In this document: positions 49,290 through 59,799 of the stretch, piece by piece
How positions within the stretch are numbered: the first letter of the stretch is position 1
Layout of the letters: every line of letters starts with the position of its first letter
NCBI GenBank assembly: GCA_963575745.1
Contig: CAUYUJ010019911.1
Location: 42,501 to 106,500, forward strand
Origin: Prorocentrum cordatum
Lineage: Eukaryota; Sar; Dinophyceae; Prorocentrales; Prorocentraceae
Direction of reading: 5' to 3'
Length of the DNA: 64,000 nucleotides
Notes under the pieces: model-generated
The model's input: only the letters and a program-made list of their open reading frames with translations
The model's database searches: none
What the model was told of the DNA's origin: nothing
Position numbers and translations under genes: made by a program

Positions 49290-52200
49290 TGGGACGAGCG
49301 AGTTCGTTTGGGCTTTCTAGGCGTGGACACCTTGGAGAAGAAAAAGGGTTTCGTTGCGAGAGTCAAAAACAGCTTGACGGAAAGGGCCTGGACACTATGC
49401 CATAAGGACGAGAAGATCAGCGTGGCAGCGCTTAACAAGTATTTCAAGAAAGGCAGCACAACGACAGAGAAGGAGGATGCGATCGAGGAGGCACTCGACA
49501 TGCTCATCAAGTGTGTACGCTCACATTGCGAGAAAGTGGCACCACTGCAGAAACATAAAGCGTTCTTGGACTACTTCAAGCGCGGACACAGAAGGCCAAA
49601 TGAGCAGATCAAGGATTTCATCCAGCGAAGGACCGACGCCTACGAGAAGCTTCGAGACTTGACAGGTGGTAAGACACAAGTTTCAGAAGATCTACGAACA
49701 TTCTTTCTGCTAGACATGTGCGGCATCACCGAGGCTCAGCACAACACATTCTTGGGACAAGCCCAGAACGAGTACGATTGGGACGCCATTTGCGAAGTAT
49801 TGGAGATCCAGCTCGACAACGTCGACGCCCGAGGATCGAACCGACAACAGCATCATGGACGGAAGTTTCGGTGGAATGCAGCCTTTGGTGCAGACCCGGA
49901 GGAAGATGAGGGAGAGCAAGAGGCAGAAGCAAGTGGAGACGAGGACGAGGACGACGCTGAAGAAATGGAAGCTTTATCAGCTGAAGTGGAGGAGCTCGAG
50001 ACGGCCATGCTCATCGTGGACCTGGACGACCTCGGTGACGAGGAGGTGGAGACGTTCGCTTCCGAGGCTCAGAAACTAGGTGGAGCTATCGCAGCAAAAG
50101 GACGCGGACGTGGAAAAGGAGCGAGCTCATCATCAAACTACACCCGGCAGCGTCAGTTCATGAAGGACGGAAAGACGAACCGAGGGTTCAAACAGGGCAA
50201 GACCTACATCGACTTCGACGGCAAGATCAGCTTCGGCTCGAAGGAGCTCCAGGACAAGCTAGGGGCTTTCCAGAAAGCAAGCAAGTGCAGAGCTTGCGGA
50301 GAGACAGGACACTGGGCGGGTGACCCGGAGTGCAGCAAGACGAAGAAGACGGCACCACAGGCCAGAGCCTCAGCAGCCAGCGGACGTGGCAATGGTAAAG
50401 GACGTGGTGGACGCGCTGGAGGTTTTCTGGCACGTACTGGACTAGCGGCCGCCATGCTTGCGACCGGAGTTGGCCAGCCGACCGAGGTATACATGATCGA
50501 GCCGACGCAGAACTACACCGACGAGGTGACCACTACGATCAACGAGATTGACGACGGAATGGTCGACGCGATGGCGATAAGCCAGGTGGTACCCCCTGGC
50601 TACGTGGTCTTGGACACGGCAGCCTTGGCACCATGCGGCGGTGACAGAGCGATCGACAGCCATCTTGAGAAGTTTGACTTGGCAGACCTTCAGATGCCCA
50701 CTCAGACGATCTTCAAGGGCATCAATACCGCGGCCCCCATCAAGGCCGAGAGTACACAAGCAGTACCAAGCGGTATCCAAGGACGGGACTGCACTCTCAA
50801 CTTTGAGAGACTACCAAACTCAGATGCGCCCATGCTCATGAGCGTGGACCAGATGGACGCCCTGGAGGCAGTCATCAACGTCAAGCGCAACCAGGTGGTG
50901 TTCAAGAGTATATCCGACCAGCCCGTGAAGATCACGCGTTCCAAGAAGAACCACCTGATGATCAACATCACCGACTTTCCCAAGGAGCCTACACAGATCG
51001 AGGCACCGACTATCAGCACGAAGGCGCTGGACGTGTGGGCAGCCGAGAAGGAGGATCAGGTGAAGTACGTCTCAGTCTCAGCGGCCATCGAGAAGATCAC
51101 GACCGAGGTGGACGACACTGGCATCATGACGAAGTCCAGGAAGAAGCAGGTGGACGCCTGGATCGCGGACTACGCTCAGGAGCAGAAGGCGACCTGGAGC
51201 GTGCTACGCAGAGACCAGCACCGACTGTTTGTACCTGGGACGGTGGTCAAGGAGATATATGGCGGAGAGTGCAACGTCACGAAGCTCGCAACCAGCTGTG
51301 GACTCAAGACGGGCAAGTGCAAAGACCTGCGGACGACGGGCGACAACTTGCTACTACCAAATGTACAGGCAGCTACGATGCGAGAAATCGAGGAGGAGGA
51401 CCCGTACCTCACTATCGTGCCGTTCCCGTGCGAGGGGCTCTCGCCAATCAACAACTTCTACCCGGAGAAGGAGCGGCGACGGCGCCGCACGAAGGCACTC
51501 GCACACGTGCGGTTTGCACTACAGATCGTCAAGCACAGACTGGAGCATGGACGACACGTACTACTGGAGAACCCCCTGTGCTCACAGGTCTGGAAGCTCA
51601 TCAAGGACGAGCTACCTCAGGAGATGATCTGGGTTCGATGCGATCAATGTGCTTTCGAACTACGAGACGATCGTGGAGATTTGCTGCAGAAGCCTACGAG
51701 GTTTGTTACGACAGCAGTGGCATTGGCATATGCACTGGAAGTACGATGCACAGGTGACCACGAACATGGAGAAGTTCAAGGTCGAGGAGGAAAATCCAGC
51801 GAGTTCGCAGTATGGACCCCGGACTTGGCGGAAAGGATCCTCGAAGGCACGAAGCAGCAGTACGAGTTGGAGAAGCTTCTGGGTGGTGACATCATCCTGG
51901 GCATCCCCGACGCCACTGACGCATACCCCGCTACAGGTTTTACGTCAAGCTCAGGGCTCATCATGGGCTCAGCGGCTGAAACCTACCAACAATGGCAGCA
52001 GGTACCAGCAGCACTCAAGGCGGCGATCAAGAAGCTTCACGTTCAGTTTTCGCATGCACTACGAGGCGAAGACCTAGCACGACATATACAAGCAGGTGGA
52101 GGATCACCGGCGGCGGCTTCAGCGGCGAAGCTATTCAAGTGCGAGCTGTGCGATTCTCAACAGCGACCGCCAGCTCATCCAATCGCCAGCCTGCCGAAGT

Positions 52201-55200
52201 GGACCAAGTTCAACCAGTGCCTTGGTATGGACATCGCCTACGTGCCCGACCTGAACGGCAACATGCACGCCTACCTGCTCATGCTGGACCTGGCGACCGA
52301 CTACACCGCCATCCAGTGGATGATCAGCGGTGGTAACCGCAAGCCGAGCCCGACTTCCAGTCATGCGAAGACGGCATTCGTGGAGGGCTGGCAGCGGACA
52401 CTACTGACCCCACAGCGGTTTCAGATTGATCAAGACGCAGCTTTTCGTCTGGATTTTGAGGCTATGTGTGAGGATCTTGGTGTACCATGTATTCCAGTTG
52501 CCCCAGAAGAGCACCATCAACATGGTAAAGTGGAACGGAAGATTCGTTTCTTCAAGGAGATGGCCACGAAGGTTTTTCGTGAGCTCGAGGTGAAGGACGA
52601 CGAAAGCGCCAAGATCGCCGGATACCAGATTGCTCAGACCATGGACCGCCTTTCGAACAACAAGGGCTTCTCTCCTGCCCAGTGGGTCCTTGGCGAGAAT
52701 CCTTCACTACCGGCATCACTTGGAGATATCAATACCGACCCTGTGGTAGCAGGACAAGTTTCACACGGATCTCTGATGTGGCATCGCCTACGGCTTCAAG
52801 AAGCTTGTGAGGTCGCGTTTCACCAAGCGGCCAACAGCTCAGCCTTACGACGAGCGGTGCTATCGAAGACGCGACCTCAGCCTGGACCTTTTGAGCGCGG
52901 CGAGTGGGTTCACTACTGGCGTACGGGAGGAGGAAAGCGAGATCTACATCGCAAATGGCAAGGACCAGCGCGCGTGATTGGGAAGGACCAGTTTGGCTAC
53001 TGGCTGATCCACAACGGCATCCCGATCCTGGCAGGGCCGAACATCCTCCGGAGGTCGACGCTAAACGAGATCGAGGATCGCATTCCTGGAGATCAGCGCG
53101 AATGGCAAGGAGTTCCACATGGGCAGCGCGGTTTCGTGGACCTACGGAACACCGCGTTCACAGCACCACGAGAGCCTCTACAACCTGGGCTACAACCACG
53201 ACAGCCACCAGAGCAGCCATCAGATCAGCCACCAGATTCAGTACCTCCAGCAGCAGTTCAGGAGCAAGACATGGACGGAGTTCAAAGTCGTGATGCTGAC
53301 GTGGCTGGACAGCCTCCTGCACAACGGCGACGAGTGGAAGCTGAATGGCCTGAAGGATCGTGGAGTATCCCAGAGTCGTGGGCTATGATCATCGGCTCAC
53401 AGGCTCGTGGACCATACGATGCCATCTTAGCGACCAGGATTGCACGATGTACGACAACACCAGTACCCGAGAATGAAATCATTCCTCGAGACAGGTTGCT
53501 AAGACGACGGATCTTCAACTACAACACGAAGGTGATGATGGAGGACCTGGCGCGCAACAACCTGGACGTGCCGTTCGACGTGCCTCTGGTACGCGATATG
53601 GACATGCTCGACGTCGTGGTGGAGTACACGTACCGGACCGAGAATGACCCATCGGGCGGACAGGCTCCTGGAGGTTTTCCAGAAGGTGCCGAACCTCAAG
53701 GACCTCCTCAGTCGTTCGGACCAGACAACCCGGCTCCGGCTAGGGCCGATCCTCCAGCAGCGAGCAGCGCACCCACCAGCAGTACGCCTGCAGGTCCTAC
53801 GGCAGATTCTGATGGAGACAGTGCTCGACAACGACAGCGAGCCAGACAACAAGCACATCGTGAGGAGGGCGAACAACGGCGCACTAAGCTCAAGCGCAAG
53901 ACGCCGGCATCTCAGACCATCTACCAGAATCGGGCCCACATTGGCCGCAATACTGCGACGACGGCGAATGACAAGAGGGTGCGCACAGCCTACGCGACCA
54001 ACCAGGTGATGTGCGAGTCGTTTGCAGCTGAACGAGCCGACCGGGCAACCAAGGGCGAGATGGACATTAAGGAGGTGCTGAAGCGCAGCGACAATTACAC
54101 GAAGGAGCGCACTGAGAAGTGTCTCAATGCACTCATCAAGGAGTGGAGTACTTGGACAAAGTACGACGCGGTGACGGTCATCACACCGACGATGGCCAAG
54201 AATATCGACAAGTCGCTGCAGATCGAGAGCCGTGCAGTTTGGACAAACAAGGGCAGCGACGACAATGCCAACTTCCAGCCTAAGTGCCGCATCGTGGGCA
54301 AGGGCTTCCAAGAGAAGTACGACGAGAAGCTACGCCGAGACTCACCGACGTGCTCACCATTCATGCAGAACCTTCTCTGCAGCATCGCGGCGTGTAAGCG
54401 GTTCTCGTGCTTCACAGGTGACGCCGCAGGGGCGTTCCTGCAGGGCGTCAAGATCGAGAGGGAGTTGTACTTCAAACTGCCCAAGAACATGCCTGGCATG
54501 AGCATTCCAGGGCTAGAAGACGGGAGCTTGCTCAAGCTCAACAAGAGCATCTACGGTACCAACGACGCGGCGAGGGCGTGGTACAAGCGGATTGTCCAGA
54601 TCCTCAAGCAGATCGGCTTCGAGCAGCTGCAGTTCGAGACCGCAGCCTTCAAGCTCATGCACAATGGGCAGCTGGTGGGGCTTCTCTGCCTACACGTCGA
54701 CGACATGCTCATGGCTTTCGACATGGAGAAGAACCGAGAGTTCTGCGAGCAGGTCATCAAGCAGCTGAAGGAGCAGGTCGAGTTCGGCGACTGGCACGAA
54801 CTGCAGGGCCTACCTGAGGGAGCTACCTTCACAGGCCGGCGCTTCAAGCAGGACGAGGATTACGTCATCACGATCGACATGGACGAGTACATCGACGGGA
54901 TGACGGACTACCGCATGCCCCGGGAGAGGGCGAAGCAGGAGAAGGAGCTTCTCACCGCAGCCGAGCACCGCGCACTACGTGGTATGAACGGTCAAGTTCA
55001 GTGGGTGGTGCGGTTGCTGCTTCATAAGTACAGTTTCGAGGCATCGAGGCTCGCGTGCCAGATGTCTAAGCCGACGGTGCAGGACATGAAGGACATGAAT
55101 AGCCTTGTGCGTTCTATCCGACGAGAGGGGAAGACGCAGATGATCTTCCGTGGTGGTTTCGACTCCGAGACCTCCGTTATTATCGCATCGCACGACGCAT

Positions 55201-55304
55201 CTTTCGACAACATGCCGAACCACAAGAGCCAGCGCGGGTTTTACATCATGGTGGGAGATGGCGCTATGACAGATGACCACACCAAGCTCTATCCATGTAT
55301 GTAA
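49290..55304 (+). CDS. gag-pol: Copia Gag-Pol: capsid, zinc knuckle, protease, integrase, RT
   Basis: About 2000 codons open in the frame of the upstream Gag piece; the first TTG (49308) and GTG codons are not convincing starts, so expression would need readthrough or a downstream start. Order: Gag helices, an acidic segment (about 49900-50080), zinc knuckle CRACGETGHWAGDPEC (50286-50333, CX2CX4HX6C), protease VVLDTAA (Asp 50613), integrase HHCC (HVQFSH...KCELC, about 52036-52150) and DDE core (Asp 52230, Asp 52428, Glu 52533), RT with GDAAGAFLQG (Asp 54420) and HVDD (54699-54704), then the first RNase H Asp (SHDASFD, 55194). It stops at TAA 55302-55304 inside RNase H. Catalytic residues look intact. 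Confidence 0.95.
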   Translation, partial: WDERVRLGFLGVDTLEKKKGFVARVKNSLTERAWTLCHKDEKISVAALNKYFKKGSTTTEKEDAIEEALDMLIKCVRSHCEKVAPLQKHKAFLDYFKRGHRRPNEQIKDFIQRRTDAYEKLRDLTGGKTQVSEDLRTFFLLDMCGITEAQHNTFLGQAQNEYDWDAICEVLEIQLDNVDARGSNRQQHHGRKFRWNAAFGADPEEDEGEQEAEASGDEDEDDAEEMEALSAEVEELETAMLIVDLDDLGDEEVETFASEAQKLGGAIAAKGRGRGKGASSSSNYTRQRQFMKDGKTNRGFKQGKTYIDFDGKISFGSKELQDKLGAFQKASKCRACGETGHWAGDPECSKTKKTAPQARASAASGRGNGKGRGGRAGGFLARTGLAAAMLATGVGQPTEVYMIEPTQNYTDEVTTTINEIDDGMVDAMAISQVVPPGYVVLDTAALAPCGGDRAIDSHLEKFDLADLQMPTQTIFKGINTAAPIKAESTQAVPSGIQGRDCTLNFERLPNSDAPMLMSVDQMDALEAVINVKRNQVVFKSISDQPVKITRSKKNHLMINITDFPKEPTQIEAPTISTKALDVWAAEKEDQVKYVSVSAAIEKITTEVDDTGIMTKSRKKQVDAWIADYAQEQKATWSVLRRDQHRLFVPGTVVKEIYGGECNVTKLATSCGLKTGKCKDLRTTGDNLLLPNVQAATMREIEEEDPYLTIVPFPCEGLSPINNFYPEKERRRRRTKALAHVRFALQIVKHRLEHGRHVLLENPLCSQVWKLIKDELPQEMIWVRCDQCAFELRDDRGDLLQKPTRFVTTAVALAYALEVRCTGDHEHGEVQGRGGKSSEFAVWTPDLAERILEGTKQQYELEKLLGGDIILGIPDATDAYPATGFTSSSGLIMGSAAETYQQWQQVPAALKAAIKKLHVQFSHALRGEDLARHIQAGGGSPAAASAAKLFKCELCDSQQRPPAHPIASLPKWTKFNQCLGMDIAYVPDLNGNMHAYLLMLDLATDYTAIQWMISGGNRKPSPTSSHAKTAFVEGWQRTLLTPQRFQIDQDAAFRLDFEAMCEDLGVPCIPVAPEEHHQHGKVERKIRFFKEMATKVFRELEVKDDESAKIAGYQIAQTMDRLSNNKGFSPAQWVLGENPSLPASLGDINTDPVVAGQVSHGSLMWHRLRLQEACEVAFHQAANSSALRRAVLSKTRPQPGPFERGEWVHYWRTGGGKRDLHRKWQGPARVIGKDQFGYWLIHNGIPILAGPNILRRSTLNEIEDRIPGDQREWQGVPHGQRGFVDLRNTAFTAPREPLQPGLQPRQPPEQPSDQPPDSVPPAAVQEQDMDGVQSRDADVAGQPPAQRRRVEAEWPEGSWSIPESWAMIIGSQARGPYDAILATRIARCTTTPVPENEIIPRDRLLRRRIFNYNTKVMMEDLARNNLDVPFDVPLVRDMDMLDVVVEYTYRTENDPSGGQAPGGFPEGAEPQGPPQSFGPDNPAPARADPPAASSAPTSSTPAGPTADSDGDSARQRQRARQQAHREEGEQRRTKLKRKTPASQTIYQNRAHIGRNTATTANDKRVRTAYATNQVMCESFAAERADRATKGEMDIKEVLKRSDNYTKERTEKCLNALIKEWSTWTKYDAVTVITPTMAKNIDKSLQIESRAVWTNKGSDDNANFQPKCRIVGKGFQEKYDEKLRRDSPTCSPFMQNLLCSIAACKRFSCFTGDAAGAFLQGVKIERELYFKLPKNMPGMSIPGLEDGSLLKLNKSIYGTNDAARAWYKRIVQILKQIGFEQLQFETAAFKLMHNGQLVGLLCLHVDDMLMAFDMEKNREFCEQVIKQLKEQVEFGDWHELQGLPEGATFTGRRFKQDEDYVITIDMDEYIDGMTDYRMPRERAKQEKELLTAAEHRALRGMNGQVQWVVRLLLHKYSFEASRLACQMSKPTVQDMKDMNSLVRSIRREGKTQMIFRGGFDSETSVIIASHDASFDNMPNHKSQRGFYIMVGDGAMTDDHTKLYPCM

Positions 55305-56495
55305 CTGGCCTGGTCAAGTGGACGCATTGGACGTGCTGTGCGGAGTACCCTTTCGGCGGAGGCCTACAGTTGTTCTGAGGCTCAGGATGTCACGTTCTGG
55401 ACACGTGCTGTATGCGCCGACATCTTCTCAGCCAACAAGCTAGGTCATGAGTACCGTCAGGCAGCAGAAGAGTGGAAAGGTGTTTTGGTCACGGACTGCC
55501 GTTCTCTGTGGGACTGTGTGGTCAAGGAGCGTGTTCACTTGTCAGATCGACGTCTCTCGCTGGAAGCAGCGATCATCAGACAGGAGTGCCAGCATGGTGG
55601 CATTAAGTGGGTGCGATCTGAGCAGCAGCTAGCCGACGGACTCACGAAGAAGATGGACACACCCTACCAGGACCGAGTTTTTCACGAGAACTTGTGGACG
55701 TTTGGACCGGATCCCCGAGCACCTTCACTCAGGAAGCGGAAGCTGACAGATCCGTGGGACGAGATCCAGCGGGCACAGCGAGTTGAGGTTCAAGAGGACG
55801 CTGACTACCTGAATGCGAACTACGCCAAGCCGAAGGACCACAGCGCGGACGACGACATATCGAGGATTGACGTACATGAAGTGGTCTACCAGGCTGAAGT
55901 GAGTACAGCTATTTCGACCAAGTTTTCTCGATTTGCGCGTGCAGCTCTGTTTTCCAGCGTTTTGGCAAGCAGCTTTTCATCGGGAACGACATTACCTCAA
56001 CTAGCAGCAGCTACCGCAGTGGTGGCAACTACGGACCCAGTGATCGGCCAACAAGTTTCAACATATGTTTTAGCCGAGCCTTTCGATCAGTGGTCTCAGT
56101 TTGTGCTATCACCGGCAGGGACTTTTGCAGCAGGTATTTCAATCGGTGCAGCATTTATGGCTTTGATTTGTGTACTCTTGTTCGTGATTTCACAGAAGTT
56201 TAACAAACCTGAGCCTGTACCTACAGCCGTTGCGGTTTCACGTCCAGCCAGCTCACAGGAGATGGTTTCATGTACAGTACCAAGCAGCGGACTGAAGCTA
56301 CCACCGAGTATTGCTGCGCAAAAGTTAGACGACCTCATTGCCATGCACAGCTACAACCCACCGGACGTCAAGAAGAAGCTGGAGGCCATGCCGGTCTACG
56401 CTTTGCAGGGCATGCTGCGTGAAATGGCGCTGCCAGTTTCAGGAATCAAAGCGGATTTGGTGAAGCGGATTCTTGAGAATTTCAAGGTGGACTAA
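55305..56495 (+). CDS. Copia RNase H remainder plus TM and SAP-like C-terminal extension
   Basis: Continues in the same frame after the TAA. LAWSSGRIGRAVRSTLSAEAYS holds the RNase H Glu, VTDCRSLWD a further Asp, QQLADGLTKK the usual end. The frame then runs about 230 residues more: an Ala/Val/Thr-rich stretch, a hydrophobic helix (56124-56192, FAAGISIGAAFMALICVLLF), a Pro/Ser linker, and a terminal segment (56379-56480) with ALQGMLREMALPVSGIKADL that fits the SAP DNA-binding helix-loop-helix (L..ML.....PVSG.K.DLV.RI). Copia polyproteins normally end with RNase H, so this is an acquired extension. Nominal start GTG 55338 is unlikely to be used. Confidence 0.85.
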   Translation: MAWSSGRIGRAVRSTLSAEAYSCSEAQDVTFWTRAVCADIFSANKLGHEYRQAAEEWKGVLVTDCRSLWDCVVKERVHLSDRRLSLEAAIIRQECQHGGIKWVRSEQQLADGLTKKMDTPYQDRVFHENLWTFGPDPRAPSLRKRKLTDPWDEIQRAQRVEVQEDADYLNANYAKPKDHSADDDISRIDVHEVVYQAEVSTAISTKFSRFARAALFSSVLASSFSSGTTLPQLAAATAVVATTDPVIGQQVSTYVLAEPFDQWSQFVLSPAGTFAAGISIGAAFMALICVLLFVISQKFNKPEPVPTAVAVSRPASSQEMVSCTVPSSGLKLPPSIAAQKLDDLIAMHSYNPPDVKKKLEAMPVYALQGMLREMALPVSGIKADLVKRILENFKVD

Positions 56496-56650
56496 GAGGT
56501 TGTTCAAAACTCGTTTTGCTTTGTATATGCAGACGGCGGCGCATAGCCTTTTACAGCGTGAGGTTATTCATGCATGCTGTTGTTTGTATCTAAGATTGGC
56601 GGTGTTTGACTGCTGATCTCCAGTTTCGAAGCTGCAGATTTTATATTCTG

Positions 56651-56979
56651 TGCGAAGATGAGCGAGTTTTGTGCCCCAGCCGAAACGCAGTAGCTCAGCA
56701 GTTTAGAGACTGGTACCCCGACCGGGGTAAGTGGAGTTTTTAAAACAGGATAACATAACACGTTATGTTTCCGCGGCCGTTTGCTATCGAACGATATCAG
56801 GGGATCCCCTTTTCGAGCCAGCAGCGATAACAAGTTATCAGATGTGTTCCAGTCACAGACTGGGGTTTCCCTGATTTCACAAGCTGTGTTTGCGAGGCAT
56901 ACGCCTCATTTCATAAAGATCGACCGAGCGGATCTTGCAGCTCGCGGCCAAAAGCAGCTCGACATCATTATCATTGACA
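56651..56979 (+). repeat. 3' LTR of copia element
   Basis: 329 bp, same termini as the 5' LTR, two substitutions. No clear polypurine tract directly precedes it (TTTTATATTCTG instead), which is unusual. Confidence 0.95.
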
Positions 56980-57867
56980 CAGGGCCTCCATGATTGCTTG
57001 CTAGCCTCCCATGAAGCCACATGACGGCCCCCTGGGGCTCGCGAGAGGTCCCGATCCTTCTCGAGCGTTGCTCGGAAAGCTAAAGGGGTACAGTCAAAGC
57101 GTGATTTAGGGATGAACCGCTGACGCAACGCACCCTTGCATTCTTCGGTTCTGGGCATCCTTGGCAGTGTTTTTGTTTCCTCGGCCCAAGACTACACACC
57201 CTTGTGGGCGCGCGTGTCCTTGGCGTTCCAAGGGCCTTGCATCATTAATATCCATCCTTATGACACGCTTTGACTGCATGTTGGTTGCGCGTGTGTGGCT
57301 TCATGGAGACCCAAGAGAGATTCGCCAGGAGCGCCCAGGAGCGCCCGGGTATGGAAGATTCGCGGACATGCATTTCACTGGGGTTCAGGAGCAGCAGCAG
57401 CAGAGGGAGGAGGCGCAACAACAAGAGCCTCCCCCCTCCACCTGTTTTTCCTGAAATTGCTCCACCTGATTCGCTTCTTGCTCGTCTGCCGATGGTGCTG
57501 CTGCTCCTCATTATCCTCCTGCGCCTTCCACCGCGTCCTACTTATGTAGCCTAGCAGCATGATGAAGATTAACGGCAGCATGGACACGTGAGAGTAGCAG
57601 CATGAACCTCACCTCTTTCTCCCCTTGCTGATATTGCTCCGCCTCATTTTCTCCCTGTTTCTCGCTATCCTTCTGTTGAGCGGTGTGTACGTATATATAT
57701 ATATATATATACATATGTATCTGCACATAGGTATACAGGGATCCTTCGTTGGATAATGATTCGTATGCGGAGGCGCCATGTGCACCATGTGGACGCTGCA
57801 AGATGGGGTTACTGACACTTCTGGAAAGTACGTCGAGGATTTACGCACCTGTACAGTTTGCGTGGCA
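56980..57867. other. Unassigned region
   Basis: Includes a short (TA)n run near 57692-57710. Open frames with CAG/AAC runs near 57390-57430 lack motifs. Confidence 0.4.
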
Positions 57868-58255
57868 GCGGTAAAACATGTTGGCTTTGCGCTCAGCGCT
57901 CCGCGGTGTAAGCAGCGATCGCCCTCCTTTGCTTGCCCTCGCTGGCACCCGCCCTGCTCTCGACCCCCCTGCAAGGCGTCAGGGGTGAGACCTGCGGTAA
58001 AACATGTTGGCTTTGCGCTCGGCGCTCCGCGGTGTAAGCCGCGATCGCACTCCTTGGCTTGCCCTCGTTGGCACCCGCCCTGCTCTCGACCCCCCTGCAA
58101 GGCGTCAGGGGTGAGACCTGCGGTAAAACATGTTGGCTTTGCGCTCGGCGCTCCGCGGTGTAAGCCGCGATCGCCCTCCTTGGCTTGCCCTCGTTGGCAT
58201 CCGCCCTTGCCTCGGCCCCCCCCCCCCCGCAGGGCTTCAGGGGTGAGGCCTGCGT
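57868..58255 (+). repeat. 126-bp tandem repeat, three units
   Basis: GCGGTAAAACATGTTGGCTT recurs at 57868, 57994 and 58120, exactly 126 bases apart, with the third unit shifting into a C run near 58216. 126 is a multiple of three, so one frame stays open with a 42-residue repeat (VKHVGFALGAPRCKPRS...). No known family; more likely a satellite. Confidence 0.9.
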
Positions 58256-58264
58256 CCGCCGAGC

Positions 58265-58370
58265 TGTAGTGTCCAGCGCTGCTGCTCCTCCTCCTCCTCC
58301 TCCCTCCTCCTTCCTCCTCCTTCCTCCTCCTTCCTCCTCCTTCCTCCCTCCTCGTCCTCCTCCTCATGTG
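58265..58370 (+). repeat. CCTCCTT polypyrimidine tract
   Basis: CTCCTC then TTCCTCC units following the 126-bp repeat. Confidence 0.85.
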
Positions 58371-58504
58371 GAGAGCAGACAGCACGTGGCGTTGCGATTG
58401 TGAGCGGGGTATGCGCCGGGAGTCGCGCGGCAGGCGCAGCTTCCGTCGCGACCCTACTGTACGAATGGGCCCGTGATGGTGCCGAAGACAATGCTATTGA
58501 TCGG

Positions 58505-58560
58505 TGTGCTGATGATGACGATGGCAATCTGATGATCGCGATGACGATGACGATGCTGCT

Positions 58561-58591
<31 letters not shown>

Positions 58592-58640
58592 ATGATGATG
58601 CTGATGATGATGATGATGATGATGATGACGGTATTGGTGA
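58505..58640 (+). repeat. (GAT)n / (GCT)n tract
   Basis: ATGATG and CTGCTG triplets as in the 1.58-3.53 kb tract but shorter. Confidence 0.9.
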
Positions 58641-59129
58641 TGATGGGGAGGAGGATAACGACATGCGTCGCAGGTAGCATTGTGCTCTCTTCCTCCATCT
58701 CTCTCTCTCTCTCTTTTCTATTTCTCGCTCTCGCCCTCTCTATATCTCTGTCTCTCCGTCTCCCCCCCTTTCTCCGCTTGGACATCTCGAGCCTCCCCCA
58801 TCTGAACGCGGCCTTTCTTTGATCCTTGCTTAGCTTCGTTTGTTTGTATTGTTTTCGGTTTGTTTATGTCTGCCTGGCTTCGGCCCATGGCACAGCGGGT
58901 TCTAGATTCGAGCCTCCGCCTCTTCTCACCCCTCCCCTTCTCGCTCCTCTCTTCTGGTCTACTCCCAGTTTCCATGCGGTGCAGTGGGTGCCAGGAAGCA
59001 GCGCGTTTCCGGGGACTCCTGGGGTAGCAGAAGGTGGATGGAAGGGGATGTAGAACCATGGGCGCAAGGAGGGAGGGAGTGGCGGAGGGAGGGAGAGAAT
59101 TTGGGACGAGCGGGATATCTATCCATATA

Positions 59130-59465
59130 CATATATATATATACTCACACATAGATGACGATCGGGATGCACATGTGTATGCGTGTATGTATGCATGTAT
59201 GTATGCATGCATGCATTCATTTATGTATGCATGTATGTATGTATGTATGTAGGTCGGCAGATCGGTAGGTCGATCTGTATGCATACATGCATGCCGGTAT
59301 GTATGCATGCATGCATGTATGGGTAGGTGTGCATGTATGTATGTATGTACGTATGTCTGTCTGTCTGCCTGCCTGTCTGTCTGTATGCATACATGCATGT
59401 ATGCATATCTGCATGCATGCATGCACGTATGTATGTATGCATACGTGTGTGTGTACCTGTCAGTA

Positions 59466-59516
<51 letters not shown>

Positions 59517-59585
59517 ATGTATGTATGTATGTATGTATGTATGTATGTACGTATGTCTGTAGGTATGCATGTATGTATGTGTATA
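59130..59585 (+). repeat. TGTA / CTGT complex microsatellite
   Basis: TATGCATG and GTATGTAT words with two CTGT runs (about 59355-59385 and 59465-59515). Thr/Tyr/His-rich peptides are artefacts. Confidence 0.9.
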
Positions 59586-59799
59586 CAGAAAACGGAGAGA
59601 GATAGAGACAGGGGTAGAGAACGAGGCTGATACGAGATTGTGGAAGTTCGCAGCGAGCGCAAGGCGAGGGATGACGCACGCAGCCGGGCTCAAACGCCCA
59701 TCGCGGACCACACCGAATCTCTTCGACCGCCCAGACAGACGTGACCGAGGAGGGTGCACGGCTCAGCGGAGCCGAATTTGCACGAAGGTCGAAGAGGAT

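Larger units (their letters stand above)
48684..56979 (+). mobile_element. Ty1/copia LTR retrotransposon, 8.3 kb, near-complete
   Basis: Two 329-bp LTRs flank a single-frame gag-pol with domain order Gag, zinc knuckle, protease, integrase, RT, RNase H (IN before RT defines copia). CAGG precedes the 5' LTR (48680-48683) and follows the 3' LTR (56980-56983), a 4-bp target duplication. The LTRs differ at two positions (GTG/GTT and AGG/AGA words), so the insertion is recent. Two in-frame TAA codons (49287 and 55302) interrupt the frame; no frameshift was found. The frame continues about 200 residues beyond RNase H. It may lie in a downstream DnaJ intron, if the gene continues. Confidence 0.96.
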
